From Streptomyces sp. NBC_00247 (GTDB taxonomy: Bacteria; Actinomycetota; Actinomycetes; Streptomycetales; Streptomycetaceae): DNA of 64,000 bases. Under the pieces are notes generated by a model. That model saw only the letters and a list, made by a program, of their open reading frames with translations. It did no database searches and was not told where the DNA came from. Positions within the stretch are counted from its first letter, which is position 1, and each line of letters opens with the position of its first letter. Shown in pieces: positions 9,027-18,238 of the stretch. The position numbers and the translations under genes were made by a program. The DNA lies in contig NZ_CP108093.1 in the NCBI RefSeq assembly GCF_036188265.1, positions 2,232,001 through 2,296,000 of the forward strand. Reading direction: 5' to 3'.

Positions 9027-10430
9027 ATGACCGATGCACAGGACCCGGCGGAATTCCGCATCGAGCACGACTCGATGGGGGAGGTGAGGGTCCCGGCGGA
9101 CGCCAAGTGGCGTGCGCAGACCCAGCGGGCGGTGGAGAACTTCCCCGTCTCCGGCCAGCGACTGGAACGCGCCCACATCGAGGCACTCGCCCGGATCAAG
9201 GCGGCTGCCGCCAAGGTCAACGCCGGTCTGGGGGTGCTCGATCCGGAGGTGGCCGAGGCGATCTCGGGGGCGGCCGCCGAGGTGGCGGAGGGCCGGTGGG
9301 ACGACCACTTCCCGGTCGACGTCTTCCAGACCGGGTCCGGCACCTCGTCCAACATGAACACCAACGAGGTGATCGCCACGCTCGCCTCCGAGCGGCTCGG
9401 CCGTGACGTGCACCCCAACGACCACGTCAACGCCTCGCAGTCCTCGAACGACGTCTTCCCGTCCTCGATCCACATCGCCGCCACCGCCGCCGTCACCGGC
9501 GACCTCGTCCCGGCCCTGGAGCACCTGGCCGCGTCGCTGGAGCGCAAGGCCCGCGAGTTCGCGCAGGTGGTGAAGTCGGGGCGCACCCATCTCATGGACG
9601 CGACGCCTGTCACCCTTGGACAGGAGTTCGGTGGGTACGCGGCGCAGATCTCCTACGGCGTCGAGCGCCTGCGCGCCTCACTCCCCCGGCTCGCCGAACT
9701 TCCGCTGGGCGGTACGGCGGTCGGCACCGGGATCAACACCCCGCCCGGCTTCTCGGCGGCCGTCATCGCCGAGATCGCCGAGGCGACAGGACTACCGCTG
9801 ACGGAGGCCCGCAACCACTTCGAGGCGCAGGGCGCGCGGGACGGCCTGGTCGAGGTGTCCGGGCAGCTGCGTACGGTCGCCGTCTCGCTGACCAAGATCT
9901 GCAACGACCTGCGGTGGATGGCCTCGGGACCGCGTACCGGCCTGGCCGAGATCGCGCTGCCCGACCTCCAGCCGGGTTCGTCGATCATGCCGGGCAAGGT
10001 GAACCCGGTGATCCCCGAGGCGGTGCTGATGGTCGCCGCGCAGGTCACGGGGAACGACGCGACGGTCGCGGCGGCCGGCGCGGCCGGCAACTTCGAGCTG
10101 AACGTCATGATGCCGGTCATCGCGAAGAACCTGCTGGAGTCCGTGCGCCTGCTCGCCAACGCCTCGCGGCTGCTGGCGGACCGCACGGTGGACGGCATCA
10201 CCGCCGACACCGCCCGGACGCGCGCCTACGCGGAGTCCTCCCCCTCGGTGGTGACCCCGCTGAACAAGTACCTGGGGTACGAGGAGGCCGCCAAGGTCGC
10301 CAAGAAGTCGCTGGCCGACGGCACCACGATCCGCGAGACCGTGCTCACCTCCGGGTACGTGGAGCGGGGCGACCTGACGGTGGAGCAACTGGACGAGGCG
10401 CTCGACGTCCTGCGCATGACCAGGCCGTGA
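9027..10430 (+). CDS. fumC: Class II fumarate hydratase (FumC)
   Basis: A 467-residue homotetrameric fumarase starting at ATG 9027 with a strong AGGAGG site at 9011-9016. The family signature [11 protein letters not shown] is at 317-327, containing the catalytic serine; the THLMDATP segment (about 187-194) and [14 protein letters not shown] (102-115) supply the substrate and helper residues. It interconverts fumarate and malate without an Fe-S cluster, so it tolerates oxidants and iron limitation, complementing the class I enzyme upstream. A 12-bp hairpin follows the gene. Confidence 0.97.
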   Translation: MTDAQDPAEFRIEHDSMGEVRVPADAKWRAQTQRAVENFPVSGQRLERAHIEALARIKAAAAKVNAGLGVLDPEVAEAISGAAAEVAEGRWDDHFPVDVFQTGSGTSSNMNTNEVIATLASERLGRDVHPNDHVNASQSSNDVFPSSIHIAATAAVTGDLVPALEHLAASLERKAREFAQVVKSGRTHLMDATPVTLGQEFGGYAAQISYGVERLRASLPRLAELPLGGTAVGTGINTPPGFSAAVIAEIAEATGLPLTEARNHFEAQGARDGLVEVSGQLRTVAVSLTKICNDLRWMASGPRTGLAEIALPDLQPGSSIMPGKVNPVIPEAVLMVAAQVTGNDATVAAAGAAGNFELNVMMPVIAKNLLESVRLLANASRLLADRTVDGITADTARTRAYAESSPSVVTPLNKYLGYEEAAKVAKKSLADGTTIRETVLTSGYVERGDLTVEQLDEALDVLRMTRP

Positions 10431-10436
10431 AACCTG

Positions 10437-10454
10437 GGCCGTGTCCGGCGATTC
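10437..10454. repeat. Short dispersed repeat, copy 2
   Basis: GGCCGTGTCCGGCGATTC, a near-identical copy of the 18-mer at 4883-4900, immediately after the fumC stop. Confidence 0.45.
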
Positions 10455-10488
10455 CCGGCGGACGGTGCCCGGCACGGCCTCGCCCCGG

Positions 10489-10518
10489 ACGGGCCGTCAG
10501 GTCTCCCTGACGGCCCGT
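10489..10518 (+). terminator. fumC terminator
   Basis: A perfect 12-bp stem ACGGGCCGTCAG / CTGACGGCCCGT around the loop GTCTCC, 59 nt after the fumC stop and before the next promoter. Confidence 0.8.
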
Positions 10519-10572
10519 AGGGATGCGCGCCGCCGGGTGATCCGTATCGCAGCGCCCGCGCGGCGGCGTCCG

Positions 10573-10587
10573 TAAGATCTGTTCATG
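10573..10587 (+). promoter_or_regulatory. Putative short-leader promoter -10 box of the DUF402 gene
   Basis: TAAGAT at 10573-10578 is followed after 6 nt by the ATG at 10585, with no Shine-Dalgarno sequence. This suggests a leaderless or nearly leaderless transcript. Confidence 0.4.
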
Positions 10588-11271
10588 GCAGGTACGGGAG
10601 AGCACACACGCTGGGCGCCCGGGGACCACATCCTCTGGCGCTACCGGGACAAGGGCAGCGACGACGGGCCCGCGCACGCGACACCGCTGCGCATCTGCCG
10701 TCCGGTCACGGTCGTCCAGGACACCGAAGACCTCCTGGCCGTATGGATGGCCCCGGGCACCGAGTGCGTACGGCCGGTCCTCGCGAGCGGCGCCGAGGTG
10801 CACACGGAGCCCCTGGCCACCCGCTACACCGTGCCGCGCACCACGGACCGCTACACCTGGTGGGGCATGGGCGTGCTGAAGCTGGCGCGGCCCGGCGAGC
10901 CGTGGTCGGTCTGGCTCTTCTGGGACCGCGGCTGGGTCTTCCGCAACTGGTATGTCAACTTCGAGGAACCACTCACTCGTTGGAGTTCCGGAGTCGATTC
11001 CGAGGACCACTTCCTCGACATCTCGGTGCACCCCGACCGGAGCTGGAAGTGGCTCGACGAGGACGAGTTCGCGCAGGCCCAACGGGTCGGCCTGATGGAC
11101 CGCGGGACGGCCGAGCGGGTGCGCCGGGCAGGGCGCGCGGCGGTCTCGGTGATCGAGGCGTGGGGCCCCCCGTTCCGGGACGGCTGGGAGCACTGGCGGC
11201 CCGATCCGGCCTGGCCCGTCCCGGCGCTGCCGGATGACTGGGACCGCACCCGCGCGCGCACACCGTCGTGA
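10585..11271 (+). CDS. DUF402 domain protein (FomD / Ntdp phosphatase-like fold)
   Basis: A 228-residue cytoplasmic protein. The central region RYTWWGMGVLKLARPGEPWS, then FFWDRGW-like WLFWDRGWVFRNWYVNFEEP, then DHFLDISVHPDRSWKWLDEDE is characteristic of DUF402. Family members with known activity hydrolyse a phosphate from nucleoside tri/diphosphates (S. aureus Ntdp) or CMP-linked phosphonates (FomD). The acidic residues needed for metal binding (SEDHFLD and DEDE) are present. No fosfomycin-type genes are nearby, so a general nucleotide phosphatase role is more likely; this is inference. Confidence 0.82.
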   Translation: MAGTGEHTRWAPGDHILWRYRDKGSDDGPAHATPLRICRPVTVVQDTEDLLAVWMAPGTECVRPVLASGAEVHTEPLATRYTVPRTTDRYTWWGMGVLKLARPGEPWSVWLFWDRGWVFRNWYVNFEEPLTRWSSGVDSEDHFLDISVHPDRSWKWLDEDEFAQAQRVGLMDRGTAERVRRAGRAAVSVIEAWGPPFRDGWEHWRPDPAWPVPALPDDWDRTRARTPS

Positions 11272-11462
11272 GACTCTTGAATCACCCGTGGGGGGCGCCC
11301 GTAGGATCAGCCTCCCGAGGGCCCGTGCGCGACAACCCGCGTATCGGCCACCGGTCCTGACCGCATGTCACAGGCGCTACCGCACACGCCGTACCAGCCC
11401 CGCACGGGCCGCAGCCCGTACGGGCCGCACGGCGGCGGAAGCCACTACGAGGGGGTGGAGGC
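11272..11462. other. Upstream region of the SpoIIE operon
   Basis: No gene supported. With 11463-11773 this makes about 500 nt between the DUF402 stop and the phosphatase start, occupied only by the weak candidate ORF listed next. Confidence 0.4.
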
Positions 11463-11777
11463 GTGGTGCTCGCACCAGCGGGCGGACACACCGGCACGGC
11501 CGCCCTCCCGGCCGGCGCGGTCGGCCCGGCCCGGGCCGCACCCGGCCCGCGCACGGGCACCGCGCGGACCTCGGCCACGCGGACCGCGACCGCCGCGCAC
11601 CCGGCGCGCACCGAAAACGTTGTCAGCGCCCGGCCGCGTGTGCGCACGGTTTCGGCCCCGGGCGCGACGGCCACGGGTGAGCGCCGTTGTTCCCACCGCT
11701 CTCACCGGGGCAGAGTGTCGCCCCACGAGGTGACTGCCTCATACAACCGGCCCGGACGGACGGAACCCCACGCGTGA
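11463..11777 (+). CDS. Candidate small ORF coupled to the SpoIIE phosphatase gene
   Basis: A possible 104-residue alanine-, threonine- and arginine-rich protein starting GTG-GTG after a GGAGG-like site (GGGGGTGGAGGC). Its TGA at 11775-11777 overlaps the GTG of the phosphatase gene (GTGA), the classic Streptomyces coupling arrangement, and that downstream GTG has no good ribosome site of its own. Against it: the composition resembles unselected high-GC translation and no domain is recognised. It could be a leader peptide, a real small protein, or chance. Confidence 0.3.
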   Translation: MVLAPAGGHTGTAALPAGAVGPARAAPGPRTGTARTSATRTATAAHPARTENVVSARPRVRTVSAPGATATGERRCSHRSHRGRVSPHEVTASYNRPGRTEPHA

Positions 11778-13687
11778 CGGAGCACCCCACCTCCCACGAA
11801 GGCCACCGGCCTCTCGCCGCCCGGCCGCAGGAGCGCACCCGGCCCCGGCAGCAGGACGCCGCGCCGGGCACCGCGGCACCCGCGGCCATCCCGGGCCCCG
11901 CCGGAGCGCCCAGAGCCTCCGCCGCCGCCCCCGCCGTCGGCGTGCCCGACCCGCAGGCCGCGTCGCGGCGCGAGGGCGACCGGCTGCGGTTCGTCGGCGC
12001 GGCCACCCGCCGGATCGCCCGGGGCATCGATCTCGACGAGATCGTGCTCGGGCTCTGCCGGGCCAGCGTGCCGACGTTCTGCGACGAGATCCTCATCTAC
12101 CTGCGCGATCCGCTGCCGGTGGGCGACGAGCGGCCGGTGGAGCCGTTCGTGCTGCGGCTGCGCCGCAGCGACCGGCTCCGGCTGACGGAGGAGGAGCCGG
12201 ACGGGCTCCACGACCCCGAGCGGCTCAGGCCGCCGTTCATCGACCCGGGGGCCGATCAGCTGCCCGTGGCGGAGCTCTGCGAGGTCCGCACCGGCGGCGC
12301 GCTCGGCGAGGTGCTGCGTGGCGTACGCCCGGTCTTCGGCGACAACGCGGCGGCCCGTGCGGCCCTGCCCGAGCTGCTGGGCACCGGCCGGTCCGCGCCC
12401 ACCGGCCACCGCGCGATCCTCGCGCCGCTGCGCGGCCGGCGGCGGGTCATCGGCTCGGCGGTCTTCCTGCGCACCACGGACCGCGCGCCGTTCGAGGCGA
12501 ACGACCTGCTGGTCGCGGCGCAGCTCGCCACCCACACCGCGCTCGGCATCGACAAGGCCGTCCTCTACGGGCGTGAGGCGTACATCGCGGACGAGCTCCA
12601 GCGCACCATGCTGCCGGACTCCCTGCCGCAGCCCACCGGGGTGCGGCTCGCCTCCCGGTACCTCCCGGCCGCCGAGACGGCCCGGGTCGGCGGCGACTGG
12701 TACGACGCGATCCCGCTGCCCGGCAGCCGGGTCGCGCTGGTCGTCGGCGACGTCATGGGGCACTCGATGACCTCGGCCGCGATCATGGGGCAGCTGCGCA
12801 CCACCGCGCAGACGCTGGCCGGTCTCGACCTGCCGCCCCAGGAGGTCCTGCACCATCTCGACGAGCAGGCGCAGCGGCTCGGCGAGAACCGCATGGCGAC
12901 CTGCCTGTACGCGGTGTACGACCCGGTCGCGCACCGCATCACCGTCGCCAACGCCGGCCATCCGCCGCCCGTGCTGCTGCATCTCGGCGGCCGCGCGGAA
13001 GTGCTCGACGTGCCGCCGAACGCCCCGATCGGCGTGGGCGGGGTCGACTTCGAGGCGGTGGAGCTGGAGGCGCCGGCCGGCGGCACGCTGCTGCTGTACA
13101 CGGACGGGCTGGTGGAGTCGCGGCTGCGGGACGTGTGGACCGGCATCGAGCAGCTGCGGGAGCGGCTCGCCACGACTGCCCGGCTCACCGGTCCGGACCA
13201 CGCGCCGCCGCTGGAGGCGCTCTGCGACGACGTGCTCGACATGCTCGGTCCGGGCGACCGGGACGACGACATCGCGCTGCTGGCGGCCCGCTTCGACGGG
13301 ATCGCGCCGAACGACGTGGCGTACTGGTCGCTGGACCCGGAGGACTCGGCGCCGAGCCGGGCGCGCAAGCTGGCCCGGGGCGCGCTGGAGCGCTGGGGCA
13401 TGGACGCCGACCTCTCGGACGAGGTGGAGCTGCTGGTCAGCGAGGTGGTCACCAATGCCGTCCGGTACGCCGAGCGGCCGGTGAGCCTGCGGCTGCTGCG
13501 GACCGACATCCTGCGCTGCGAGGTCGGCGACGACTCTCCGCAGCTGCCGCGGCAGCGCCGGGCCCGGGAGACGGACGAGGGCGGGCGCGGTCTGTTCCTG
13601 GTGAACCGGCTGGCCCGGCGGTGGGGGGCGACACGGCTGTCCTCGGGCAAGGTGGTGTGGTTCGAGATGGCCACCGGGACCCGATGA
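11774..13687 (+). CDS. GAF - SpoIIE (PP2C) phosphatase - anti-sigma-type HATPase protein
   Basis: A 637-residue multidomain protein starting at GTG 11774. Residues 1-65 are a disordered basic linker; about 70-265 form a GAF sensor domain; about 290-490 a SpoIIE/PP2C phosphatase with RVGGDWYDAIPL near 305 and VGDVMGHSM, plus DDDIALLAARF closing the metal site; about 510-637 an HATPase_c domain with LLVSEVVTNAVRYA (about 553) and EGGRGLFLVNRLA. Such fusions combine anti-anti-sigma phosphatase and anti-sigma kinase activities and control partner-switching stress pathways. No sigma factor or antagonist gene is adjacent. Its stop overlaps the start of a decayed catalase (ATGA). Confidence 0.92.
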   Translation: MTEHPTSHEGHRPLAARPQERTRPRQQDAAPGTAAPAAIPGPAGAPRASAAAPAVGVPDPQAASRREGDRLRFVGAATRRIARGIDLDEIVLGLCRASVPTFCDEILIYLRDPLPVGDERPVEPFVLRLRRSDRLRLTEEEPDGLHDPERLRPPFIDPGADQLPVAELCEVRTGGALGEVLRGVRPVFGDNAAARAALPELLGTGRSAPTGHRAILAPLRGRRRVIGSAVFLRTTDRAPFEANDLLVAAQLATHTALGIDKAVLYGREAYIADELQRTMLPDSLPQPTGVRLASRYLPAAETARVGGDWYDAIPLPGSRVALVVGDVMGHSMTSAAIMGQLRTTAQTLAGLDLPPQEVLHHLDEQAQRLGENRMATCLYAVYDPVAHRITVANAGHPPPVLLHLGGRAEVLDVPPNAPIGVGGVDFEAVELEAPAGGTLLLYTDGLVESRLRDVWTGIEQLRERLATTARLTGPDHAPPLEALCDDVLDMLGPGDRDDDIALLAARFDGIAPNDVAYWSLDPEDSAPSRARKLARGALERWGMDADLSDEVELLVSEVVTNAVRYAERPVSLRLLRTDILRCEVGDDSPQLPRQRRARETDEGGRGLFLVNRLARRWGATRLSSGKVVWFEMATGTR

Positions 13688-14223
13688 GGTTGAAGGACTT
13701 CATCCGCTCGCAGAAGCGCCGCCCGGACGACGGGGTGCGCGACCACGCCATGCAGGGGGACTTCTGGACGCTCTCCTTCGAGGACGCGCCGGACCACCGG
13801 TTCAACCCGTTCGGCCTGACCGAGGTGTGGCCGCACGGCGACTGTCCGCTGACCGAGGTCTGCCGGATGACGCTGAACGAGAATCCCGAGGACTTCTTCG
13901 TCCACGTCGAGCAGGCGTCCTTCGAGTCGTCGAACCTGGTGCCCGGCATCGGGCCGTCCCGGACGAGATGCTGCTCGGCCGGCTCTTCTCCTGCCCGGGC
14001 ACGCACCGCTACCGGATCGGCCCGAACTACGCGCAGCTCCCGCCGAACCGTCCCCGGCACGGCGTGAACCCGTACGCGAAGGACGGCCCGATGCGGTACG
14101 GGCCTTCGCGCACGGGGGCGGTGTACGCGCCGAACTCGTACGGCGGTCCGGACGCGGACACCGCTCGGTTCGGGGACCCTGCCGGTGGGCGACCGGGTCG
14201 CCAAGAAGGTCAACGGCGGCTGA
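13684..14223 (+). pseudogene. Decayed catalase gene
   Basis: Catalase-like sequence in pieces. From ATG 13684 the first frame reads LKDFIRSQKRRPDDGVRDHAMQ, which matches the N-terminal half of clade catalases. It then jumps, without the roughly 140 residues between, to the region with FNPFGLTEVWPHGDCPLTEV and NPEDFFVHVEQASFESSNLVPG. Near 13955-13970 the frame changes by one, and the next frame carries PDEMLLGRLFSCPGTHRYRI, then GPNYAQLPPNRPR, to about 14165. The heme-pocket N-terminus with the catalytic histidine is absent, so no active enzyme is possible. The ATG overlaps the upstream phosphatase stop (ATGA), so the remnant may still be translated as a short peptide of about 127 residues. 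Confidence 0.85.
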
Positions 14224-14255
14224 ATGGCCCCGTAGCTCAGCTACGGGGCCATTCA
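14221..14255. terminator. Strong bidirectional hairpin between the catalase remnant and the PBP gene
   Basis: A perfect 17-bp inverted repeat (14221-14237 with 14239-14255, centred on C14238). The first bases are the TGA region of the remnant. It can serve both the plus-strand phosphatase operon and the minus-strand PBP gene. Confidence 0.85.
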
Positions 14256-14320
14256 GCCGCAACACGGGAAGCGTGCGTGCCAGGGCGCGGCCACCCGATC
14301 AGAGGCCGCCCGACAGGCTC

Positions 14321-16549
14321 TCAGCCCAGCAGCCCGGTGCCGCCGGGGCGACCGCCCGTCTGGTCGCCGTCGTCGTCGCTGTCGCCGTCCCCGGGGTCCA
14401 GCCCGCCGGAAGGCGTCTCGCTGGGCTCGACGGGGGTCGACTGGCTCGGGTCGGGCGACGGGGTCTCGGGCTCGGTCGGTTCGTCCGAGGGTGTCGCGGA
14501 CGGGGACGGGGTCGTGGCGCTCGGCGTCGGGGTGGGCGAGGCCGACTCGGTCGGGGTCGGCGGCGGGGTGTAGGGCACCTCGCCCTTCTCCACGTCCTCC
14601 AGGTCGAACTGCGCGTCGGAGCCGCCGTTCAGCGCCCCCAGCGTGTAGTCGGCCCAGATCCGGGCGGGGAAGCCACCACCGTTGGCGCGGCCGGAGTTGG
14701 CGGTGCCGGTCAGGCTGACCTGGTGGTGGTCCTTCGGGTCCTCCCCGAAGAGCGCGACGACGGTGGTCAGCTCGGGGGTGTAGGCGGCGAACCAGGCCGC
14801 CTTGTTGTTCTCGGACGTACCGGTCTTGCCCGCCGCCTCGTACGCGGAGGTGTTGGCGGCCTGGCCGGAACCGGAATCGATGACCCCGGTCATCGCCTGG
14901 GTCACGGTGTCGGCCGACTTGCGGCTGATCACCTGCTTGCCGACGCCCTTCACGGCGTCCACCGTGCGGTCGCGGTGCTCGGCCGACTTCACGATGAACG
15001 GCGTGACCTTCTTGCCGTGGTTGTCGAGGGTGGCGTAGGCGCCGGCCATGTCCTCGGTCGAGACCTCCATGGTGCCCAGGGTGATCGCGGGGCGCTCGGG
15101 GAAGTTCTTGTCCGGCAGCCCGAGGCTCAGCCCGGTCTTCTTGACCTTGCCGGGGCCGACGTCGACGACCATCTGCGCGAAGACGGAGTTGACCGAGGCG
15201 TTCAGCGCCTTCTGCACGCTGATGTCGCCGTAGTCCTGGTCGTCCTCGTTCTCCGGGGAGTACGGGGTGTCGCTGCCGACGACCGGCCGCTTGCTGGTGC
15301 CGTCGTAGGTCGTGTTCAGGCCGATCAGGTCACCGTCCTGCGTGGTGGACTCGTTCTCCAGGGCGGAGGCGAGCACCAGCGGCTTGAAGGTGGAGGCGGG
15401 CTGGTAGTCGCGGCGGGTGGCGTTGGAGGTGTAGTGCTCGGTGTAGCCGACCCCGCCGTAGAGGGCGACGATCCCGCCGGTCTTCGGGTCGACCGAGGTG
15501 GCCCCGGCCTGGACGGTGGCGTCGACCTTGTTGTTCTTCCGGTCGAGCTTCGACTCCAGCTGCGCGTCGACCGACTTCTCCAGCTGCTTCTGCCGCTTCT
15601 TGTCGATGTTCAGCGTGATGGTCCAGCCGCCGGCTTCGAGCTGCTCTTCCGTGACGCCCTGCTCCTTGAGTTCCGCCTTGGCCTCTTCGACGAGGTAACC
15701 GGTCTGGCCCTCCATGCCGGGCGCGGCCTTGGGGTCCTTCGGGACGGGGAACTTCAGGCTCTGGCGGTCGGCGCTGCTCAGCCAGCCCTTCTCGACCATG
15801 TTGTCCAGGGTGTAGCCCCAGCGCTCCTTGACCAGGCGCTTGCCCGTCTCGGTGGCCGTGGACCAGTCGTACTGGCTGGGGGCCTGGAGGGTCGCGGCGA
15901 GGTAGGCGCCCTGGGAAACATTGAGCTTGGAGGCGTCCACGCCGTAGTACGCCTGGGCGGCGGCCTGGATGCCGCTGGCGCCACGCCCGTAGAAGGCGGT
16001 GTTGATGTACCCGGCGAGAATGTCGTCCTTGGTCATCTTCTGGTCGACCTTGAGCGAGATCACCAGTTCCTTGAGCTTGCGGGAGACCGTCGCGTCCTGC
16101 GTGAGGTAGTAGTTCTTCACGTACTGCTGGGTGATGGTCGAGCCACCCTGCTTCCCCTTGCCGGAGACAGTGCTGAGCAGGGCCCGGGTGGTGCCCTTCA
16201 GGTCGACGCCCTTGTCCTGGTAGAAGGACTTGTTCTCGGCGGCGACGAAGGTGTGCTGCACGTCCTTGGGGACCTGCGCGAGGTCGACGATCTCCCGGTT
16301 GACCTCGCCCGTGCGGGCCAGCACGGTGCCGTCGCTGTACTTGTAGACGTTGCTCTGCTTCTGCGCCTGGGCGTTCGCCTCGGGTACAGGTACGTACAGG
16401 TACAGCACGACGAAGGCGCCCATCACCAGCAGGCAGAGACCGAAGAAGGTGCCCAGGAGCCGCTTCCAGGTGAAGAGCCCGCGTATGCCGCCCTTCTTGC
16501 CCGCCCGTGCCTCCCTGCCGCGGGCACGTCGCTCATCCGCTCGCCCCAT
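14321..16549 (-). CDS. Class A bifunctional penicillin-binding protein
   Basis: A 742-residue protein starting at ATG 16549. A basic cytoplasmic tail precedes one membrane helix (about 30-53). The GT51 glycosyltransferase domain has AAENKSFYQDKGVD (catalytic E105) and KGKQGGSTITQQ (131-142). The transpeptidase domain has the S-x-x-K box in PASTFKP, SVNS, and KTGTS. The last about 85 residues are a Thr/Ser/Pro/Glu/Asp-rich tail ending GGRPGGTGLLG, typical of actinobacterial PBPs. It polymerises and crosslinks peptidoglycan from lipid II outside the membrane. Single gene, ending at the hairpin shared with the catalase remnant. Confidence 0.96.
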   Translation of the reverse strand: MGRADERRARGREARAGKKGGIRGLFTWKRLLGTFFGLCLLVMGAFVVLYLYVPVPEANAQAQKQSNVYKYSDGTVLARTGEVNREIVDLAQVPKDVQHTFVAAENKSFYQDKGVDLKGTTRALLSTVSGKGKQGGSTITQQYVKNYYLTQDATVSRKLKELVISLKVDQKMTKDDILAGYINTAFYGRGASGIQAAAQAYYGVDASKLNVSQGAYLAATLQAPSQYDWSTATETGKRLVKERWGYTLDNMVEKGWLSSADRQSLKFPVPKDPKAAPGMEGQTGYLVEEAKAELKEQGVTEEQLEAGGWTITLNIDKKRQKQLEKSVDAQLESKLDRKNNKVDATVQAGATSVDPKTGGIVALYGGVGYTEHYTSNATRRDYQPASTFKPLVLASALENESTTQDGDLIGLNTTYDGTSKRPVVGSDTPYSPENEDDQDYGDISVQKALNASVNSVFAQMVVDVGPGKVKKTGLSLGLPDKNFPERPAITLGTMEVSTEDMAGAYATLDNHGKKVTPFIVKSAEHRDRTVDAVKGVGKQVISRKSADTVTQAMTGVIDSGSGQAANTSAYEAAGKTGTSENNKAAWFAAYTPELTTVVALFGEDPKDHHQVSLTGTANSGRANGGGFPARIWADYTLGALNGGSDAQFDLEDVEKGEVPYTPPPTPTESASPTPTPSATTPSPSATPSDEPTEPETPSPDPSQSTPVEPSETPSGGLDPGDGDSDDDGDQTGGRPGGTGLLG

Positions 16550-16797
16550 CGCTGTGTCGCTCCTGTTTCTCGGTCGGTCGGTCCCCCGCGGCCCGTTCGG
16601 ACCTGCCCGGCGGTGCCGTCGGTCCGTTCGTGAGCCCTGCCGTCAGTTCTGCCGTCAGCTCTGCCCAGCCAAGACAGCTAACACCGTCAGGACGGACAAA
16701 AAGCAAGCGATCCGGCCTTTTCCGGACGTGAGAATCAGCACCCGCTTCTCAAGGAACCGACTCCGCAGAGGGCCCCATGGTTGCGAAAAGCATTAAT

Positions 16798-16807
16798 GTG
16801 ATATCAC
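16798..16807. promoter_or_regulatory. Palindrome upstream of the SPFH-RHH operon, candidate operator
   Basis: GTGATATCAC is a perfect 10-bp palindrome 76 nt before the SPFH start. It is flanked by a looser inverted pair: TTGCGAAAAG (16781-16790) and CTTTGCAA (16807-16814). The partner RHH protein is the obvious candidate ligand, as such proteins often autoregulate; this is inference. Confidence 0.5.
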
Positions 16808-16882
16808 TTTGCAAGCTATGAGCTTCCCGCCAGGAGCTCCCCCTGCGCCCACGCAGGGCCGTCAGACGAATCGGGGGACCCC

Positions 16883-17866
16883 GTGTCCGAACAGCACGAC
16901 GACCACCAGCAGATCCCGTCCACGCCCACGCCCACCACCGACCTGCCCGTCGACGCACCTCAGCTGCCGGCCCCGCAGGTCGGAGAAGTGACCGCGCACT
17001 CCATCCCCGGCGGCCTCGGTCTGCTGCTCACCGTGGTCGGCGTCCTCATCGGCATCGGCGTGATCGTCATCGGCGGCGTGACCGGATCGGGCGGCAACGA
17101 CGGCGCGGGCGCGGCCCTGGTGATCGTCGGCATCCTCATCGTCATCGCCTCCTTCTTCTGCATGAGCGGCGTGAAGATGGTCGCGCCCGGCGAGGCCCGG
17201 GTCATCCAGCTCTTCGGCCGGTACGTCGGCACCATCCGGACCGACGGCCTGCGCTGGATCAACCCGCTCACCAGCAGCCGGAAGATCTCCACCCGGGTCC
17301 GCAACCACGAGACCGCGGTGCTCAAGGTCAACGACGCCTACGGCAACCCGATCGAGCTCGCCGCGATCGTCGTCTGGAAGGTCGAGGACACCGCGCAGGC
17401 GCTCTTCGAGGTGGACGACTTCCTGGAGTTCGTCGCCACCCAGACCGAGGCGGCCGTCCGGCACATCGCCATCGAGTACCCGTACGACGCCCACGAGGAG
17501 GGCGGCCTCTCGCTGCGGGGCAACGCCGAGGAGATCACCGAGAAGCTGGCCGTCGAGCTGACCGCCCGGGTGAAGGCGGCCGGGGTCCAGATCATCGAAT
17601 CGCGCTTCAGCCACCTCGCGTACGCCCCCGAGATCGCCTCGGCGATGCTTCAGCGGCAGCAGGCCGGGGCGGTCGTCGCGGCCCGCAAGCAGATCGTCGA
17701 GGGCGCCGTGGGCATGGTCGAGATGGCGCTCACCCGGATCGCCGAGCAGGACATCGTGGAGCTGGACTCCGAGCGCAAGGCCGCCATGGTCAGCAATCTG
17801 ATGGTGGTGCTCTGCGGGGACCGCGCCGCACAGCCGGTCCTGAACACGGGCACGCTCTACCAGTGA
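16883..17866 (+). CDS. SPFH/Band 7 domain membrane protein
   Basis: A 327-residue protein starting at GTG 16883. A proline-rich tail of about 35 residues is followed by two membrane helices (about 43-66 and 77-97), then an SPFH domain: [40 protein letters not shown], and a C-terminal alanine-rich coiled region ([20 protein letters not shown]). SPFH proteins (stomatin, HflK/C, flotillin) form membrane cages that organise proteases or lipid domains. No NfeD partner or FtsH gene is adjacent. The next gene, a ribbon-helix-helix protein, overlaps by GTGA, so the two are translationally coupled. Confidence 0.92.
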   Translation: MSEQHDDHQQIPSTPTPTTDLPVDAPQLPAPQVGEVTAHSIPGGLGLLLTVVGVLIGIGVIVIGGVTGSGGNDGAGAALVIVGILIVIASFFCMSGVKMVAPGEARVIQLFGRYVGTIRTDGLRWINPLTSSRKISTRVRNHETAVLKVNDAYGNPIELAAIVVWKVEDTAQALFEVDDFLEFVATQTEAAVRHIAIEYPYDAHEEGGLSLRGNAEEITEKLAVELTARVKAAGVQIIESRFSHLAYAPEIASAMLQRQQAGAVVAARKQIVEGAVGMVEMALTRIAEQDIVELDSERKAAMVSNLMVVLCGDRAAQPVLNTGTLYQ

Positions 17867-18147
17867 CCGAGGAAACCACCGGAAGAGGGCCGCGGCAGCG
17901 CAAGCAGATGCTGCTGCGGCTCGACCCCGCCGTGCACGACGCGCTGGCGCGCTGGGCCTCCGACGAGCTGCGCAGCGCCAACGCGCAGATCGAGTTCCTG
18001 CTGCGGCGGGCACTGGCCGAGGCGGGCCGGCTGCCCGGCGCCACGGCCCCCATCGCCCGCCGGGGACGCCCGCCCGGGGCACCCTCGGGGCCCTCGACGC
18101 CCTCGGGGCCCTCGGGGCCCGAGTCGAAGGCGCGTCCGCCGGAGTGA
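17863..18147 (+). CDS. Arc-like ribbon-helix-helix protein
   Basis: A 94-residue protein whose GTG start overlaps the SPFH stop. The core KQMLLRLDPAVHDALARWAS followed by DELRSANAQIEFLLRRAL is an RHH (Arc/MetJ) fold: one beta strand that inserts into the major groove and two helices. The last about 30 residues are Gly/Pro/Ser-rich, coded by a short CCCTCGGGG repeat at about 18074-18120. It may repress its own operon through the palindrome at 16798, or it may act on the SPFH protein as a nucleoid-membrane adaptor. No toxin gene is present. Confidence 0.85.
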   Translation: MTEETTGRGPRQRKQMLLRLDPAVHDALARWASDELRSANAQIEFLLRRALAEAGRLPGATAPIARRGRPPGAPSGPSTPSGPSGPESKARPPE

Positions 18148-18238
18148 GCACGGGGCGGATGCCGCTCACCGCTCTCCGGCAACGGCGCCGCCTCCCGGGA
18201 GCCGGGGAGCGGCGCCGCACCGCCGCTTCCCGGCCAGC

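Noticed and set aside
17863..18147. Toxin-antitoxin module because of the RHH protein
   Set aside because: The partner gene is an SPFH membrane protein of over 300 residues, not a toxin-sized protein.
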